Source: an uncultured Bacteroidota bacterium (GTDB taxonomy: Bacteria > Bacteroidota > Bacteroidia > Chitinophagales > Chitinophagaceae). Taken from it: a stretch of 64,000 nt of DNA. Every line of letters starts with the position of its first letter. The stretch's first letter is position 1. Of this stretch, positions 1 through 9,839 are shown in pieces. Below the pieces are notes generated by a model that saw nothing but the letters and a program-made list of their open reading frames with translations, was not told the origin of the DNA and searched no databases. The position numbers were made by a program, and so were the translations under genes. The DNA lies in NCBI GenBank assembly GCA_903835005.1, contig CAILLK010000160.1, forward strand, positions 1 through 64,000, given 5' to 3'.

Positions 1-264
1 GTAGGCGGCCCGGGAACAAAGAACGGAGCTGAGCTGACGGTAATACCCAACCCGAACAATGGCCGGTTTACGATGAAGCTGACTTCGGACATAAATGAGC
101 CGGTACATGTGGTGATTACGAACCTGACAGGCCAGAAGGTGCAAGAGTTCAATACGACTACCAATACTGAGACAGAAGTGGAGATGAGCCAGGCGGCAGG
201 TATCTATATGCTGAGTGCCAGCACATCAGGCGGCTTGCAGATAGCCAAAATAATAGTAGAGTAA
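1..264 (+). CDS. C-terminal end of a T9SS-secreted protein (5' partial)
   Basis: The frame is open from the first base of the window and ends at TAA, so only the last 87 residues are present. It reads VIPNPNNGRFTMKL followed by a beta-rich tail with GQKVQEF and AAGIYMLSAS, the form of a type A T9SS sorting domain (Por_Secre_tail). That domain is normally recognised by the type IX secretion machinery in the outer membrane and removed or linked to A-LPS. The tail is clearly related to the tails of the giant proteins at 465-9446 and 32811-36383 but more diverged. What the passenger part does cannot be seen. A Rho-independent terminator follows about 20 bases after the stop. Confidence 0.85.
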   Translation, partial: VGGPGTKNGAELTVIPNPNNGRFTMKLTSDINEPVHVVITNLTGQKVQEFNTTTNTETEVEMSQAAGIYMLSASTSGGLQIAKIIVE

Positions 265-285
265 AGTCAATATTTGAAACGGAAG

Positions 286-311
286 AGGGCTGCCGGCGGG
301 CGGCCCTTTTT
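286..311 (+). terminator. Rho-independent terminator
   Basis: GGGCTGCC and GGCGGCCC form an 8-bp stem with one G-T wobble and a 4-base loop, followed by a run of T. It lies 22 bases after the stop of the partial gene. Confidence 0.7.
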
Positions 312-464
312 AGTGTGTAAAAGACGGAGAAAATAAGGCGCAACTGACGTGATGATTTTAACCGGAAGTTAGTATCTATTAAATTAATAAGCTGATTTTG
401 GAGATTCAATAGGAAATCAGGTACTAATTATATACTTTTATCATTACTTTTCAATTATTTTTTT

Positions 465-3400
465 ATGAATAATACCTTTAGAATTATCTTCTGCATCATA
501 GTTGCGGCATTATTTTCAAGCCGGTTATTAGCAGGCCCCGATGTAAAAAATGAAACCCGGCAGCATTCCCCTCTTTCATTTATAGAAAATAAGGGTCAGG
601 TCACCGACCAGGATCATAATCAGCGGCCTGATATTCAATATCAGTTGAAAGCTACTGGAGGCCTAAGTATATTCGTTGGTAATGGTTCAATACATTACCA
701 ATTCAGTAAGGTAGTAAAACCGGTTGACCCTCCTTCACAAAAGGATATAGTGCAGCCCGGATTTAAGTTTGAAAACCCGGTATTTGCCATGGACCGGATG
801 GACGTTGAGCTGGTAGGTGCCAACAAGTACGCTGATGTAATCACTGATCAGAAACAGGATTATTTTGAAAATCATTTTAATGATTATACCATAAAACAAA
901 ATGGAGCCATTGCCCTGGCATACAACAAAATCACCTACAAAAACATTTATCCAAATATAGACTGGGTTCTTTATACCAGCAACGGCCAGCTGGAGCATGA
1001 ATTTATTGTGCACCAGGGTGGAAAAGTGAGTGATATACAGCTGAAATACGGTGGGGCAAAAGACCTTAAAATCAATAAAGATGGTAGTCTTTCAGCCAGT
1101 ACGCCACAGGGCACGATTACAGAAATTGCGCCGAATACTTTTCAAAAAGATGGAACAAAAGTAGGCAGTAATTTTGTGCTGCAGGGTGAAGTGCTAAGCT
1201 ACAATACCGGCAGCTATACCGGCGATCTGGTTATTGACCCAACCCTTTTATGGGCTACCTACTACGGAGGTAACGGAAGTGACTATGTTTATGGTATGGC
1301 ACTGGATGCAAGCGGAAATTCATTTATTACCGGCAGCACAACCAGCACTACAGGCATTGCTACCTCTGGTGCCTATTCAACAAGCTATGGCGGCGGACCT
1401 TACGAAGGTTATGTATCAAAATTCAATTCATCGGGAGCGATTCAGTGGGCAACTTATTATGGCAGCAGCAGTTATTGTGAGTTTAATGGCATAGGTGTCG
1501 ACGGTTCCGGGAATGTATATGTCGGAGGATTTTCTACCAGTTCAGGATTGGGAACCGGAGGAACTTACCAGCCGTCGCTTTCAGGTTATGCAAATTGCTT
1601 AATTGTTAAATTCAATGGTTCTGGCGCACGTCAATGGGCAACTTACTATGGCAACAGCGATGACATCGCGCAGGGTCTGACAGCCGATGCAGCAGGCAAT
1701 GTATATGTAGCTGCCTATGTTCAGTCAACCTCAGGAATGGCTACATCTGGCGCCTATCAGTCGACCAATGGAGGCGGATGGGATGCAGTTGTAGCAAAAT
1801 TCAATACCACTGGCGGCCTGGTATGGGGGACTTATTTCGGAGGCTCAGGGACTGATTTCGGACATAATGTTGCAGTTGACGGTTCCGGCAACGTTTATTT
1901 TACAGGTACGACATCAAGCAGTTCCGGAATAGCATCATCAGGAGCCTTCCAGACTACTTACGGGGGCTCGCAGGATGCATTTCTTGCAAAATTCAGCAGC
2001 TCGGGTATATTCCAATGGGCTACTTATTATGGCGGCAGCGGAAGTGAAGGTGCGAGCGGGGTGGCAACGGATCCAAGCGGCAATGTATACATCGGCAGCA
2101 ATACCCAAAGCTCGTCTGGAATAGCTTCATCAGGCGCATACCAAACCAGCCTTGCCGGAACACAGAATGGTTTCCTGGCGAAATTCAATGGTTCAGGTGT
2201 ATTACAATGGGGCACTTATTATGGCGGTACCGGGACTGATGCAATCTCGCAGTTTACAACAGATGCAAGCGGGAATATTTATGTTGCAGGAAGTGCATCC
2301 AGTACCACAGGTATTGTCACATCAGGGGCTATTCAGGCTACCAATGCAGGAGGCCAGGATGGTTTTATAGCTGAATTCAATACATCCGGGAGCCTTTTGT
2401 ATGCAACTTATTACGGAGGCTCAGGTTCAGACAATGCCACCCAGGCAATCTGTGACGGTACAGGTAATGTTTATTTTTCGGGGAGCACAGCAAGCTCGTC
2501 AGGTATTGCAACTTCGGGGGCCTACCAAACCTCATTAGCGGGCTCATCGAATTGCTTTATAGGAAAATTTTCTTTGCCTTGTCTTACTCCGGTTGTAGCA
2601 GTTGTTACCGGCCCTGTAACCGTATGCCCCGGAAATACAATCACCCTTGCTGATGTCACATCGGGTGGCACATGGAGTAGTGCCAATGCTGGCATTGCAA
2701 CTGTAGGAACTTCAGGTATTGTTACTGGTGTAGCCGCTGGCAATGTCCTTATTTCCTATTCGGTTTCAAACAGTTGCGGCACTACAAATTCTCTTGCTTT
2801 AATTACTGTTGGCAGTGAGGTAATCAATACTATAGCCGGAAACGGCACGGCCGGTTACACAGGCAACGGAGGCCCTGCAACAAGCGCTGAAATAAATTTG
2901 CCGGCAGGTGTCACTCAGGACGCCTCAGGTAACATGTATATTGCAGACTGGAACAATAATGTAATACGTAAAATCAGCACTACGGGCATTATAACAACAT
3001 TTGCCGGCACAGGAACAACGGGATATACAGGTGATGGCGGGCCTGCATCTGCCGCTACTTTCCATAACCCGGTTGCCCTTATTTTCAATGCAGCCGGAGA
3101 GCTGATTGTTGCTGATTATAACAACAATGTTGTCAGGAAGATCAATACATCAGGGATCATAACTACTATAGCAGGGAATGGAATAGGAGGATTTACGACC
3201 GACGGAATTCCTGCCACAAGTTCTGAATTACATTCGCCGGAAGGTCTGGCGCTCGATGCTGCCGGAAATTTATACATCGCTGATGGCAATAACTCCCGTA
3301 TAAGGCAAGTGGATGGGTCGGGTATTATACATACCTATGCAGGAACAGGCGGATATACATTCTCTGGCGATGGCGGACCTGCGACCGCAGCGCAAATGAT

Positions 3401-6400
3401 GAACCCTTTCGGATTGTTTATGGACCAGTCGGGAAATTTATATTTGTGCGATCAGATCAGCAACCGGATACGGGTAATCAATTCATCCGGAATAATTAAT
3501 ACAGTTGCCGGAAGCGGTGCATTCGGAGGCGGCACAGGTACTTACAGCGGCGATGGTGCAGCAGCCACTGCTGCAACTATGAACGACCCGACAGGAGTAT
3601 ACTGCGACCAGGCGGGTAATATCTATATTGCCGACCGTGGAAACAATCGTGTCCGTTTTGTGAACAAAGCAACAGGACTGATTTCAACAATAGCCGGAAC
3701 CGGAACAGCCGGATTCAGCGGTGATGGTGGAACTGCTACTGCTGCTAAGTTAAATGCGGATGCCTTTATATATCTGGACGCTAATGCGAATATTTACATT
3801 TCAGATTACAATAACAATCGTATCTGTGAAATTGCACCTGTAAGCACATCTATCCATGCGTCGTCCGCAACCATATGTCAGGGTATTCCGGTGCTGATGA
3901 CAGACTCTACTTCGGGAGGAAGCTGGACCAGCAGCAACCCTGCAGTGGCTTCTGTGGGTACTGCCATCGGAGAGGTTACCGGTGTGTCGGCTGGCACAGC
4001 AACGATAAGTTATTCACTTGCATTTAGCTGCGGGCTTACTTACGTACTGGAGCCGGTAACTGTAAATTCTTTCAGTGCGGGAACTATTTCGGGCCCGTCA
4101 ATAGTTTGTCCGACCAATACGATTACGCTTACTGATGCAACAGCAGGCGGATCCTGGAGCAGCAGTAATCCAGCCGCTGCAACGGTTAGCGGAGGGGTGG
4201 TAACAGGAGTAGCAGCAGGCAACACTACTATTTCTTACACGATTACAAATACTTGTGGTACACTTGCCGCAAGGCAGCAAATAGCAGTAGGTGTACCAGA
4301 AATATCCACATTTGCAGGAACAGGGAGTGCGGGATCCACAGGTGATGGCGGGCAGGCAACAGCGGCTTTATTAAATGGCGCCCACAGTGTTATTATGGAT
4401 GCATCCGGCAATACTTATATCGCTGATGTAAATAACCATAAAATCAGAATGGTAAATCCTGCAGGTATAATAACTACAATCGCAGGGAATGGGTCAGCCG
4501 GCGCTACAGGTGATGGTTTCGCGGCCACCAATGCTACGATGCAAAACCCTTTTAGTCTAGTAATGGATCCATCAGGCAACCTGTATTTTACTGATAATAT
4601 CAATAACCGGGTTAGAATGATTAATAGCTCCGGAATTATCAGCACATTTGCGGGTACCGGAACTGCAGGATCAGGTGGCGACGGAGGGCCTGCCAGTGCA
4701 GCTCAGCTAAATAGTCCTGGTGGTTTAAGTTTTGACCTGGCTGGCAACTTATATGTTGGTGATGGCCTGAATGCAAAAGTCAGGAAAATCAGCCCTTCAG
4801 GTATAATAACCACCTATGCAGGTACGGGTGCTGTTGGTGCTACCGGCGATGGAGGTCCTGCAACAAATGCCACATTTAATCATCTGAATTATTTACATTG
4901 TGATGGTTCGGGCAATTTATATGTTGTAGATAATGGAAATAATAAATTACGTAAAATAGATCCTTTGGGAGTGATTACCACAGTTGCCGGCACGGGTATC
5001 TCTGGTGCTTTAGGTGATGGAGGGCAGGCTACTGCCGCACAACTATCTTTTCCCGGAGGTGTTACTTTGGATGGGGCAGGTAATATTTATATAGCAGGAG
5101 ATGGTAATCAGAAAGTAAGGATGATTACAGCTGCTACCGGAATCATCAGCACATATGCAGGAACAGGAACGGCAGGATATTCTGGTGACGGCGGATCCCC
5201 TGCAACCGCGAAGCTAAGTATACCTGTAGATGTATACTTTGATATTAACGGCAATCTTTTTATAGCTGACCAAAGTAATAACGCCGTACGCAAAGTAGCA
5301 CCTGTTAATGCTTCAGTCGCACCGCTTGCAGGCCCGAACACTGTGTGCCAGGGTTCAACCATAACCCTAACCGATGTTACATCAGGTGGCACATGGAGCA
5401 GCAGTGTTCCTGCAGTTGCTACGGTGGGTACATCCGGCATCGTTACAGGGGTTTCATCGGGTGTAACTGTAATCTCTTATTCAGTTGTTTTCAGTTGCGG
5501 AACGATATCTGCAACCCAGTCTGTAACAGTGAATCTTCTGCCTGCAGTACCTGCTGCCATCACTGGTCCTACTAACGTTTGTACTGGTGGTACTGTCACA
5601 TTGAATGATGCTATTTCAGGAGGCAACTGGACCAGCACAATACCTGTGGTAGCGACTATAGGTTCCACGTCGGGGGATTTAAATGGAGTAACGACTGGAG
5701 TAACTGTTGTAAGTTATACCATCTCCAACTCCTGTGGTTCAAATTCTGTTTTCCGCAATGATACTGTTTTCAGTACGCCAGGTGCTATAACGGGCGTTTT
5801 AAGTGCCTGCGTAGGCCTTACTTCTGCATTAGGTAATACAACAGGCGGAGGTACCTGGGCCAGCAGTAACCCTGCTGTTGCTTCTGTGGGTTCCGGATCC
5901 GGAATTGTTACAGGAGTAACTCCCGGAAATGTAACAATCACCTACAACACAGGTGGTTCATGTAATGCTACAGCAATATTTACAGTCAATGCCAATCCTT
6001 CAGCAATTACGCCTCCGGGTGCTGTAACTATGTGTGAGGGTGCAACAGCCACTTTGGTTGATTTAACAGCCGGAGGCACATGGAGCAGCGCTTCACCAGC
6101 CACGGCTACTGTTGGTACCTCTGGTATTGTAACTGGTGTTGCAGCCGGAACTGTGAACATTCTGTACACTACAGCAGCAGGTTGCGTTGCAACCAAATCA
6201 GTAACCGTATTGGTTACTCCTGCAGCTCTGTCGCCTGTCAGCGCTACTGTGTGCACAGGCAATACGGTTACATTTACCGAAACAGTAGGTGGCGGAGCCT
6301 GGAGCAGTACCGCTCCGGCAACTGCCAGTGTAGCCGGAGGAATTGTAACGGGTAATTCTGTTGGTACGGTAAGCATCTCTTACACAATCGGAACCTGTGC

Positions 6401-9400
6401 TGTTGGGGCGCCTGTGACAGTAAATCTGTCACCTGCCGCAGGAGTGATCACAGGGCCGTCTACCCTATGCACAGGTGCACCGGTTACCTATACCGACATA
6501 TCGCCAGGTGGCGTTTGGAGCAGCAGTAATCCTGCAATAGCCACAGTAAGTGTAACAGGTCTGGTAAGTGGTATCACACCGGGTACCATTACACTTTCCT
6601 ATGCGGTTACCAACGGCTGCGGAACTGCTACAGCAACAAAAGTAATCACAGTAAGCGCATCACCAGGCGGTGGTACCATAATAGGAACAACCCTGGTTTG
6701 TGCAGGAGCGTTTACCACGCTTATTGACACCACTTCGGGCGGTACGTGGAGCGCAAGTAACACAAACGCGACCATTTCCGGAACCGGAATACTGGTAGGC
6801 GTAATACCCGGGATTGATACTATTTCGTATACAGTAGCTAATACCTGCGGTTCTGCCTCTGCCACAAAAATAGTAACAATCGGTTTTACTCTTACCGCGG
6901 GCTCGATCTCAGGCCCATCAGTTGTTTGTGCAGGATCTTCTATTACACTTACTGAAACAGCTACCAGCGGTACATGGAGCAGCAGCAATGCGTCAGCAAC
7001 AGTTGCCGGGGGAACCGTAACCGGGGTTTCAGGTGGGGTTGATACGATTAATTATACAGTTACTTCCGGTTGCGGATCAGTTGTTGCTACCCATGTAGTA
7101 ACTATCAACCCAATAGCGGTTTCAGGCAGCATCACGGGGCCGGCTCTGCTTTGTGCAGCTACATCAGCTACTTATTCTGACCCTGCTGCCGGTGGCGTAT
7201 GGAGTGTAACCAATGCCGATGCAACCATTTCGGGTGCAGGTCTTCTGAATGCGGTTACAGCAGGAAATGATACAGTACATTATACAGTCAGTAACTCGTG
7301 CGGCACATCGGTGGCTACAGCATATGTAACCATAGGCCCGGCAATTTCAGCGGGCAGTATTTCTGGTCCGGGAAGTGTCTGTGTTGGTTTCTCAATTACA
7401 CTGACTGATGCCTCGCCGGGTGGCGTATGGAGCAGCAGCAATTCAACTGCTGATGTATTGGGTGGCATGGTAACCGGACTGGTTCCCGGAACGGATACTA
7501 TATCCTATACTGTAACCAGCACATGTGGTTCTGTAAGCACATCTGCCCCAATTACCGTGAACCCATCTACAATAGCTGCTCCTGTATCAGGCCCGTCAGG
7601 TTTGTGTATGGGGACCACAGCTACCTATACAGACGCTACAATGGGAGGAGCGTGGAGCCTTACTAACAGTAATGCAACTGTAACGGCAGGCGGATTGGTT
7701 ACGCCGGTTTCTACGGGCGCCGATACGCTGAAATACTCCGTTAGCGGTACCTGCGGTACATCAGTTGCCAGCCAGGTAATCAATATCTCGGTAATGCCTG
7801 TTGCCGGCACTATCACTGGCACATCAAATATCTGTATCGGATCGACATCTGCACTTACTGATGCTATGCCAGGAGGCACATGGAGTGTAAGCAACGGCAG
7901 CGCTGCAATCAGCGGTGGTGGGGTTGTAACGGCAGTTTCTCCGGGACTTGATACCATTTCCTACACGGTTACCAGCAGTTGCGGATCAGCTATAGCTACT
8001 TATGTGATGGATATCAATACAACACCTTCTCCGGGCACAATTACGGGGTCATCCTCCGTATGTATCGGAACACTGATAACACTTGCAGATACGGCCATAG
8101 GTGGTGCATGGAGTGCATCTAACCCGGATGCTACTATTTCTCTTTCAGGAGTGGTAACCGGAATTGCTCCGGGTACTGATACCATCAGCTATACCGTAAC
8201 CAATGCCTGTGGCTCATTTGGTACATCGCACATTGTAACAATAAGTACCACGGCTGCTGCCGGAACTATTACTGGCGCTTCAACTTTGTGTGCAGGAGGT
8301 AATATTACACTTACTGATGCAATAACAGGTGGAGTCTGGGCTGCCAGCAATGGCAACGCAACAATAAGCAGCGGCGGATTGGTAACAGGTGTAATGCCAG
8401 GTAACGATACTATAACATATATTGTGACTAATGCCTGCGGAACGGCAACAGCTTCTGACGTGATCACAGTGGGTGCAGCATTGTCTGCAGGTACAATTTC
8501 CGGAACACCGGTTGTTTGCGTTGGGTCAACCGCAACATTGACAGATCCGGTAGCAGGAGGTGTATGGAGCAGCAGCAGTGCCAATGCCACTGTTTCAGCA
8601 GGAGTAGTAACAGGTGTTGCAACAGGAGTTGCTACGATATCTTATACAGTTTCAGGAAGTTGCGGATCTGTATCAGCAACACACCTTATGTCAATAGATG
8701 TTTCTCCGGCAGCGGGAACTATTTCAGGCCCGAGCAGCGTTTGTGCAGGATCAGTAATTACACTCACCGATGTTGCAACAGGCGGTATATGGAGCGTTTC
8801 CAATACCAGGGCTTCTGTAACTGGCGGGACAGTTACGGGTGTAATGGCAGGGCCCGATACCATCAGGTATTCGGTGACCAATGGTTGCGGCACAGCAACA
8901 GCTTCATGGCCAATTTCTGTAAACTCAGCTCCATCAGCAGGATCCGTTGGCGGACCTTCAGCTTTGTGTCCATCAGCCTCAGTTACCCTGACTCATACAG
9001 TTACTGGAGGCACCTGGAGCAGCAGCAATACAGCTATTGCCTCAGTGTCGGGTACTGGTACAGTAACAGGTGTATCGGCAGGAGGAGTTACCATCACCTA
9101 TACACTTACCAACAGCTGCGGCAGTGGCCATGCTACACATGCTGTGACTGTATTATCTCCAGCCTCATGCGGAGGCCTGATTGTAAGCGGACCGGGTTCA
9201 GGACAAGGCGAACAACTTGTTATAGCGCCCAACCCCAACAAAGGTACTTTCACTATGAATCTTACCTCAGATATGGATGAACAAATACAGGTAACTATTA
9301 CCAATGTAATAGGCCAGAAAATAAAAGAGTTTACAACAACTACCAATAAGCTAACCGATATTCAGATGAGTGAGGCAGCGGGCATATACCTGCTAAATGC

Positions 9401-9446
9401 CACTACCTCAACCGGCAGCCATGTGGTTAAGGTGATTATTAACTGA
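465..9446 (+). CDS. Giant T9SS-secreted SBBP/NHL/Ig-like repeat protein (2,993 aa)
   Basis: Residues 1-23 form a signal peptide. About 35-250 is the N-terminal domain that often precedes SBBP repeats in Bacteroidota (SFIENKGQV, YKNIYPNIDWVLY). About 260-705 carries seven SBBP beta-propeller units, each opening with a WATYYGG-like motif. One Ig-like (BIG2-type) unit follows, then six NHL-like units (about 786-1125, TIAGNGTAG...GDGGPAT), two Ig-like units, six more NHL-like units (about 1280-1610), then 17 Ig-like units to about 2900. The last ~80 residues are a T9SS type A sorting domain (APNPNKGTFTMNL). Each Ig-like unit is roughly 77 residues with one Cys near its start and one in a CG motif near its end, which suggests a disulfide per domain. 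The role is probably a surface or extracellular adhesin or matrix protein; no catalytic domain is visible. A paralogue with the same N- and C-terminal parts lies at 32811-36383. The ATG at 465 fits the signal peptide, and a strong hairpin terminator follows. Confidence 0.9.
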   Translation: MNNTFRIIFCIIVAALFSSRLLAGPDVKNETRQHSPLSFIENKGQVTDQDHNQRPDIQYQLKATGGLSIFVGNGSIHYQFSKVVKPVDPPSQKDIVQPGFKFENPVFAMDRMDVELVGANKYADVITDQKQDYFENHFNDYTIKQNGAIALAYNKITYKNIYPNIDWVLYTSNGQLEHEFIVHQGGKVSDIQLKYGGAKDLKINKDGSLSASTPQGTITEIAPNTFQKDGTKVGSNFVLQGEVLSYNTGSYTGDLVIDPTLLWATYYGGNGSDYVYGMALDASGNSFITGSTTSTTGIATSGAYSTSYGGGPYEGYVSKFNSSGAIQWATYYGSSSYCEFNGIGVDGSGNVYVGGFSTSSGLGTGGTYQPSLSGYANCLIVKFNGSGARQWATYYGNSDDIAQGLTADAAGNVYVAAYVQSTSGMATSGAYQSTNGGGWDAVVAKFNTTGGLVWGTYFGGSGTDFGHNVAVDGSGNVYFTGTTSSSSGIASSGAFQTTYGGSQDAFLAKFSSSGIFQWATYYGGSGSEGASGVATDPSGNVYIGSNTQSSSGIASSGAYQTSLAGTQNGFLAKFNGSGVLQWGTYYGGTGTDAISQFTTDASGNIYVAGSASSTTGIVTSGAIQATNAGGQDGFIAEFNTSGSLLYATYYGGSGSDNATQAICDGTGNVYFSGSTASSSGIATSGAYQTSLAGSSNCFIGKFSLPCLTPVVAVVTGPVTVCPGNTITLADVTSGGTWSSANAGIATVGTSGIVTGVAAGNVLISYSVSNSCGTTNSLALITVGSEVINTIAGNGTAGYTGNGGPATSAEINLPAGVTQDASGNMYIADWNNNVIRKISTTGIITTFAGTGTTGYTGDGGPASAATFHNPVALIFNAAGELIVADYNNNVVRKINTSGIITTIAGNGIGGFTTDGIPATSSELHSPEGLALDAAGNLYIADGNNSRIRQVDGSGIIHTYAGTGGYTFSGDGGPATAAQMMNPFGLFMDQSGNLYLCDQISNRIRVINSSGIINTVAGSGAFGGGTGTYSGDGAAATAATMNDPTGVYCDQAGNIYIADRGNNRVRFVNKATGLISTIAGTGTAGFSGDGGTATAAKLNADAFIYLDANANIYISDYNNNRICEIAPVSTSIHASSATICQGIPVLMTDSTSGGSWTSSNPAVASVGTAIGEVTGVSAGTATISYSLAFSCGLTYVLEPVTVNSFSAGTISGPSIVCPTNTITLTDATAGGSWSSSNPAAATVSGGVVTGVAAGNTTISYTITNTCGTLAARQQIAVGVPEISTFAGTGSAGSTGDGGQATAALLNGAHSVIMDASGNTYIADVNNHKIRMVNPAGIITTIAGNGSAGATGDGFAATNATMQNPFSLVMDPSGNLYFTDNINNRVRMINSSGIISTFAGTGTAGSGGDGGPASAAQLNSPGGLSFDLAGNLYVGDGLNAKVRKISPSGIITTYAGTGAVGATGDGGPATNATFNHLNYLHCDGSGNLYVVDNGNNKLRKIDPLGVITTVAGTGISGALGDGGQATAAQLSFPGGVTLDGAGNIYIAGDGNQKVRMITAATGIISTYAGTGTAGYSGDGGSPATAKLSIPVDVYFDINGNLFIADQSNNAVRKVAPVNASVAPLAGPNTVCQGSTITLTDVTSGGTWSSSVPAVATVGTSGIVTGVSSGVTVISYSVVFSCGTISATQSVTVNLLPAVPAAITGPTNVCTGGTVTLNDAISGGNWTSTIPVVATIGSTSGDLNGVTTGVTVVSYTISNSCGSNSVFRNDTVFSTPGAITGVLSACVGLTSALGNTTGGGTWASSNPAVASVGSGSGIVTGVTPGNVTITYNTGGSCNATAIFTVNANPSAITPPGAVTMCEGATATLVDLTAGGTWSSASPATATVGTSGIVTGVAAGTVNILYTTAAGCVATKSVTVLVTPAALSPVSATVCTGNTVTFTETVGGGAWSSTAPATASVAGGIVTGNSVGTVSISYTIGTCAVGAPVTVNLSPAAGVITGPSTLCTGAPVTYTDISPGGVWSSSNPAIATVSVTGLVSGITPGTITLSYAVTNGCGTATATKVITVSASPGGGTIIGTTLVCAGAFTTLIDTTSGGTWSASNTNATISGTGILVGVIPGIDTISYTVANTCGSASATKIVTIGFTLTAGSISGPSVVCAGSSITLTETATSGTWSSSNASATVAGGTVTGVSGGVDTINYTVTSGCGSVVATHVVTINPIAVSGSITGPALLCAATSATYSDPAAGGVWSVTNADATISGAGLLNAVTAGNDTVHYTVSNSCGTSVATAYVTIGPAISAGSISGPGSVCVGFSITLTDASPGGVWSSSNSTADVLGGMVTGLVPGTDTISYTVTSTCGSVSTSAPITVNPSTIAAPVSGPSGLCMGTTATYTDATMGGAWSLTNSNATVTAGGLVTPVSTGADTLKYSVSGTCGTSVASQVINISVMPVAGTITGTSNICIGSTSALTDAMPGGTWSVSNGSAAISGGGVVTAVSPGLDTISYTVTSSCGSAIATYVMDINTTPSPGTITGSSSVCIGTLITLADTAIGGAWSASNPDATISLSGVVTGIAPGTDTISYTVTNACGSFGTSHIVTISTTAAAGTITGASTLCAGGNITLTDAITGGVWAASNGNATISSGGLVTGVMPGNDTITYIVTNACGTATASDVITVGAALSAGTISGTPVVCVGSTATLTDPVAGGVWSSSSANATVSAGVVTGVATGVATISYTVSGSCGSVSATHLMSIDVSPAAGTISGPSSVCAGSVITLTDVATGGIWSVSNTRASVTGGTVTGVMAGPDTIRYSVTNGCGTATASWPISVNSAPSAGSVGGPSALCPSASVTLTHTVTGGTWSSSNTAIASVSGTGTVTGVSAGGVTITYTLTNSCGSGHATHAVTVLSPASCGGLIVSGPGSGQGEQLVIAPNPNKGTFTMNLTSDMDEQIQVTITNVIGQKIKEFTTTTNKLTDIQMSEAAGIYLLNATTSTGSHVVKVIIN
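5311..9165 (+). repeat. 17-unit Ig-like (BIG2-type) coding repeat array
   Basis: Inside the giant gene, about 17 successive units of roughly 230 bases encode variants of ITGPxxVCxGxTxTLTD, GGxWSSSN, GIVTGVxxG, TISYTV and CGxxxAT. Units have diverged in sequence but keep length, both Cys codons and the Trp, so they look functional and not like a recent expansion. Confidence 0.8.
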
Positions 9447-9455
9447 TAAAACAGA

Positions 9456-9507
9456 TGAGCAACTAGCAAAAAGGGCCGCTCATGTGGCCCTTTTTGCTAA
9501 TTGCTCA
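9456..9507 (+). terminator. Strong bidirectional-type hairpin terminator
   Basis: AGCAAAAAGGGCC (9465-9477) pairs perfectly with GGCCCTTTTTGCT (9486-9498). An outer TGAGCAA/TTGCTCA pair extends the stem. It starts 10 bases after the stop of the 2,993-residue gene. The A-rich and T-rich arms would let it work in either direction. Confidence 0.85.
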
Positions 9508-9815
9508 TCCGGGAACGCTAAAGGCCTGATTGCTGATTTGTTCTGAGCAGAACCCGATTGAAAACGTTCGTTATGTTTTATAAGAGGGGGTACATTACTG
9601 CAGAGGGGTAGCCAACTTGTGCTGAAAATTTAGTTATACCCTGCATTAGCGATAAGGATGGTCTGATACATTTATGTACTGTTTTGTCTTGTAATTCAGT
9701 TCGGGTTCAAGGTATATATGAAGATGGGGTGTTTCCTTTTTTTTCCGGATGAGTTACCCTAATAATATCAGGGAACAAAGGTGACCAAAAATAAAAAAAT
9801 CCGGCAGTTAACTTT
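9508..9815. other. Intergenic stretch with no recognisable gene
   Basis: I see no open frame of useful length, RNA gene or repeat here. The last part must hold the promoter of the peptidase gene at 9840. Confidence 0.6.
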
Positions 9816-9823
9816 TAGCTTTG
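9816..9823 (+). promoter_or_regulatory. Candidate -7 box TAGCTTTG for the M28 peptidase gene
   Basis: TAGCTTTG fits the Bacteroidota -7 consensus TANNTTTG and ends 16 bases before the ATG at 9840. No good TTTG -33 element is visible at the usual spacing, so this rests on the -7 box alone. Confidence 0.4.
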
Positions 9824-9839
9824 ATCCGATATTCAAGTT

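Noticed and set aside
8516-9280. 254-residue open frame on the plus strand inside the giant gene
   Set aside because: It is a second frame of the repeat-rich 2,993-aa gene; the sequence is Arg-, Ser- and Cys-rich in a shadow pattern and has no start context.
5942-9346. Series of minus-strand frames of 60-144 codons opposite the Ig-like array
   Set aside because: They repeat the pattern VPPxxxxVSVxV at the spacing of the coding repeat, so they are the reverse reading of the Ig-like units.
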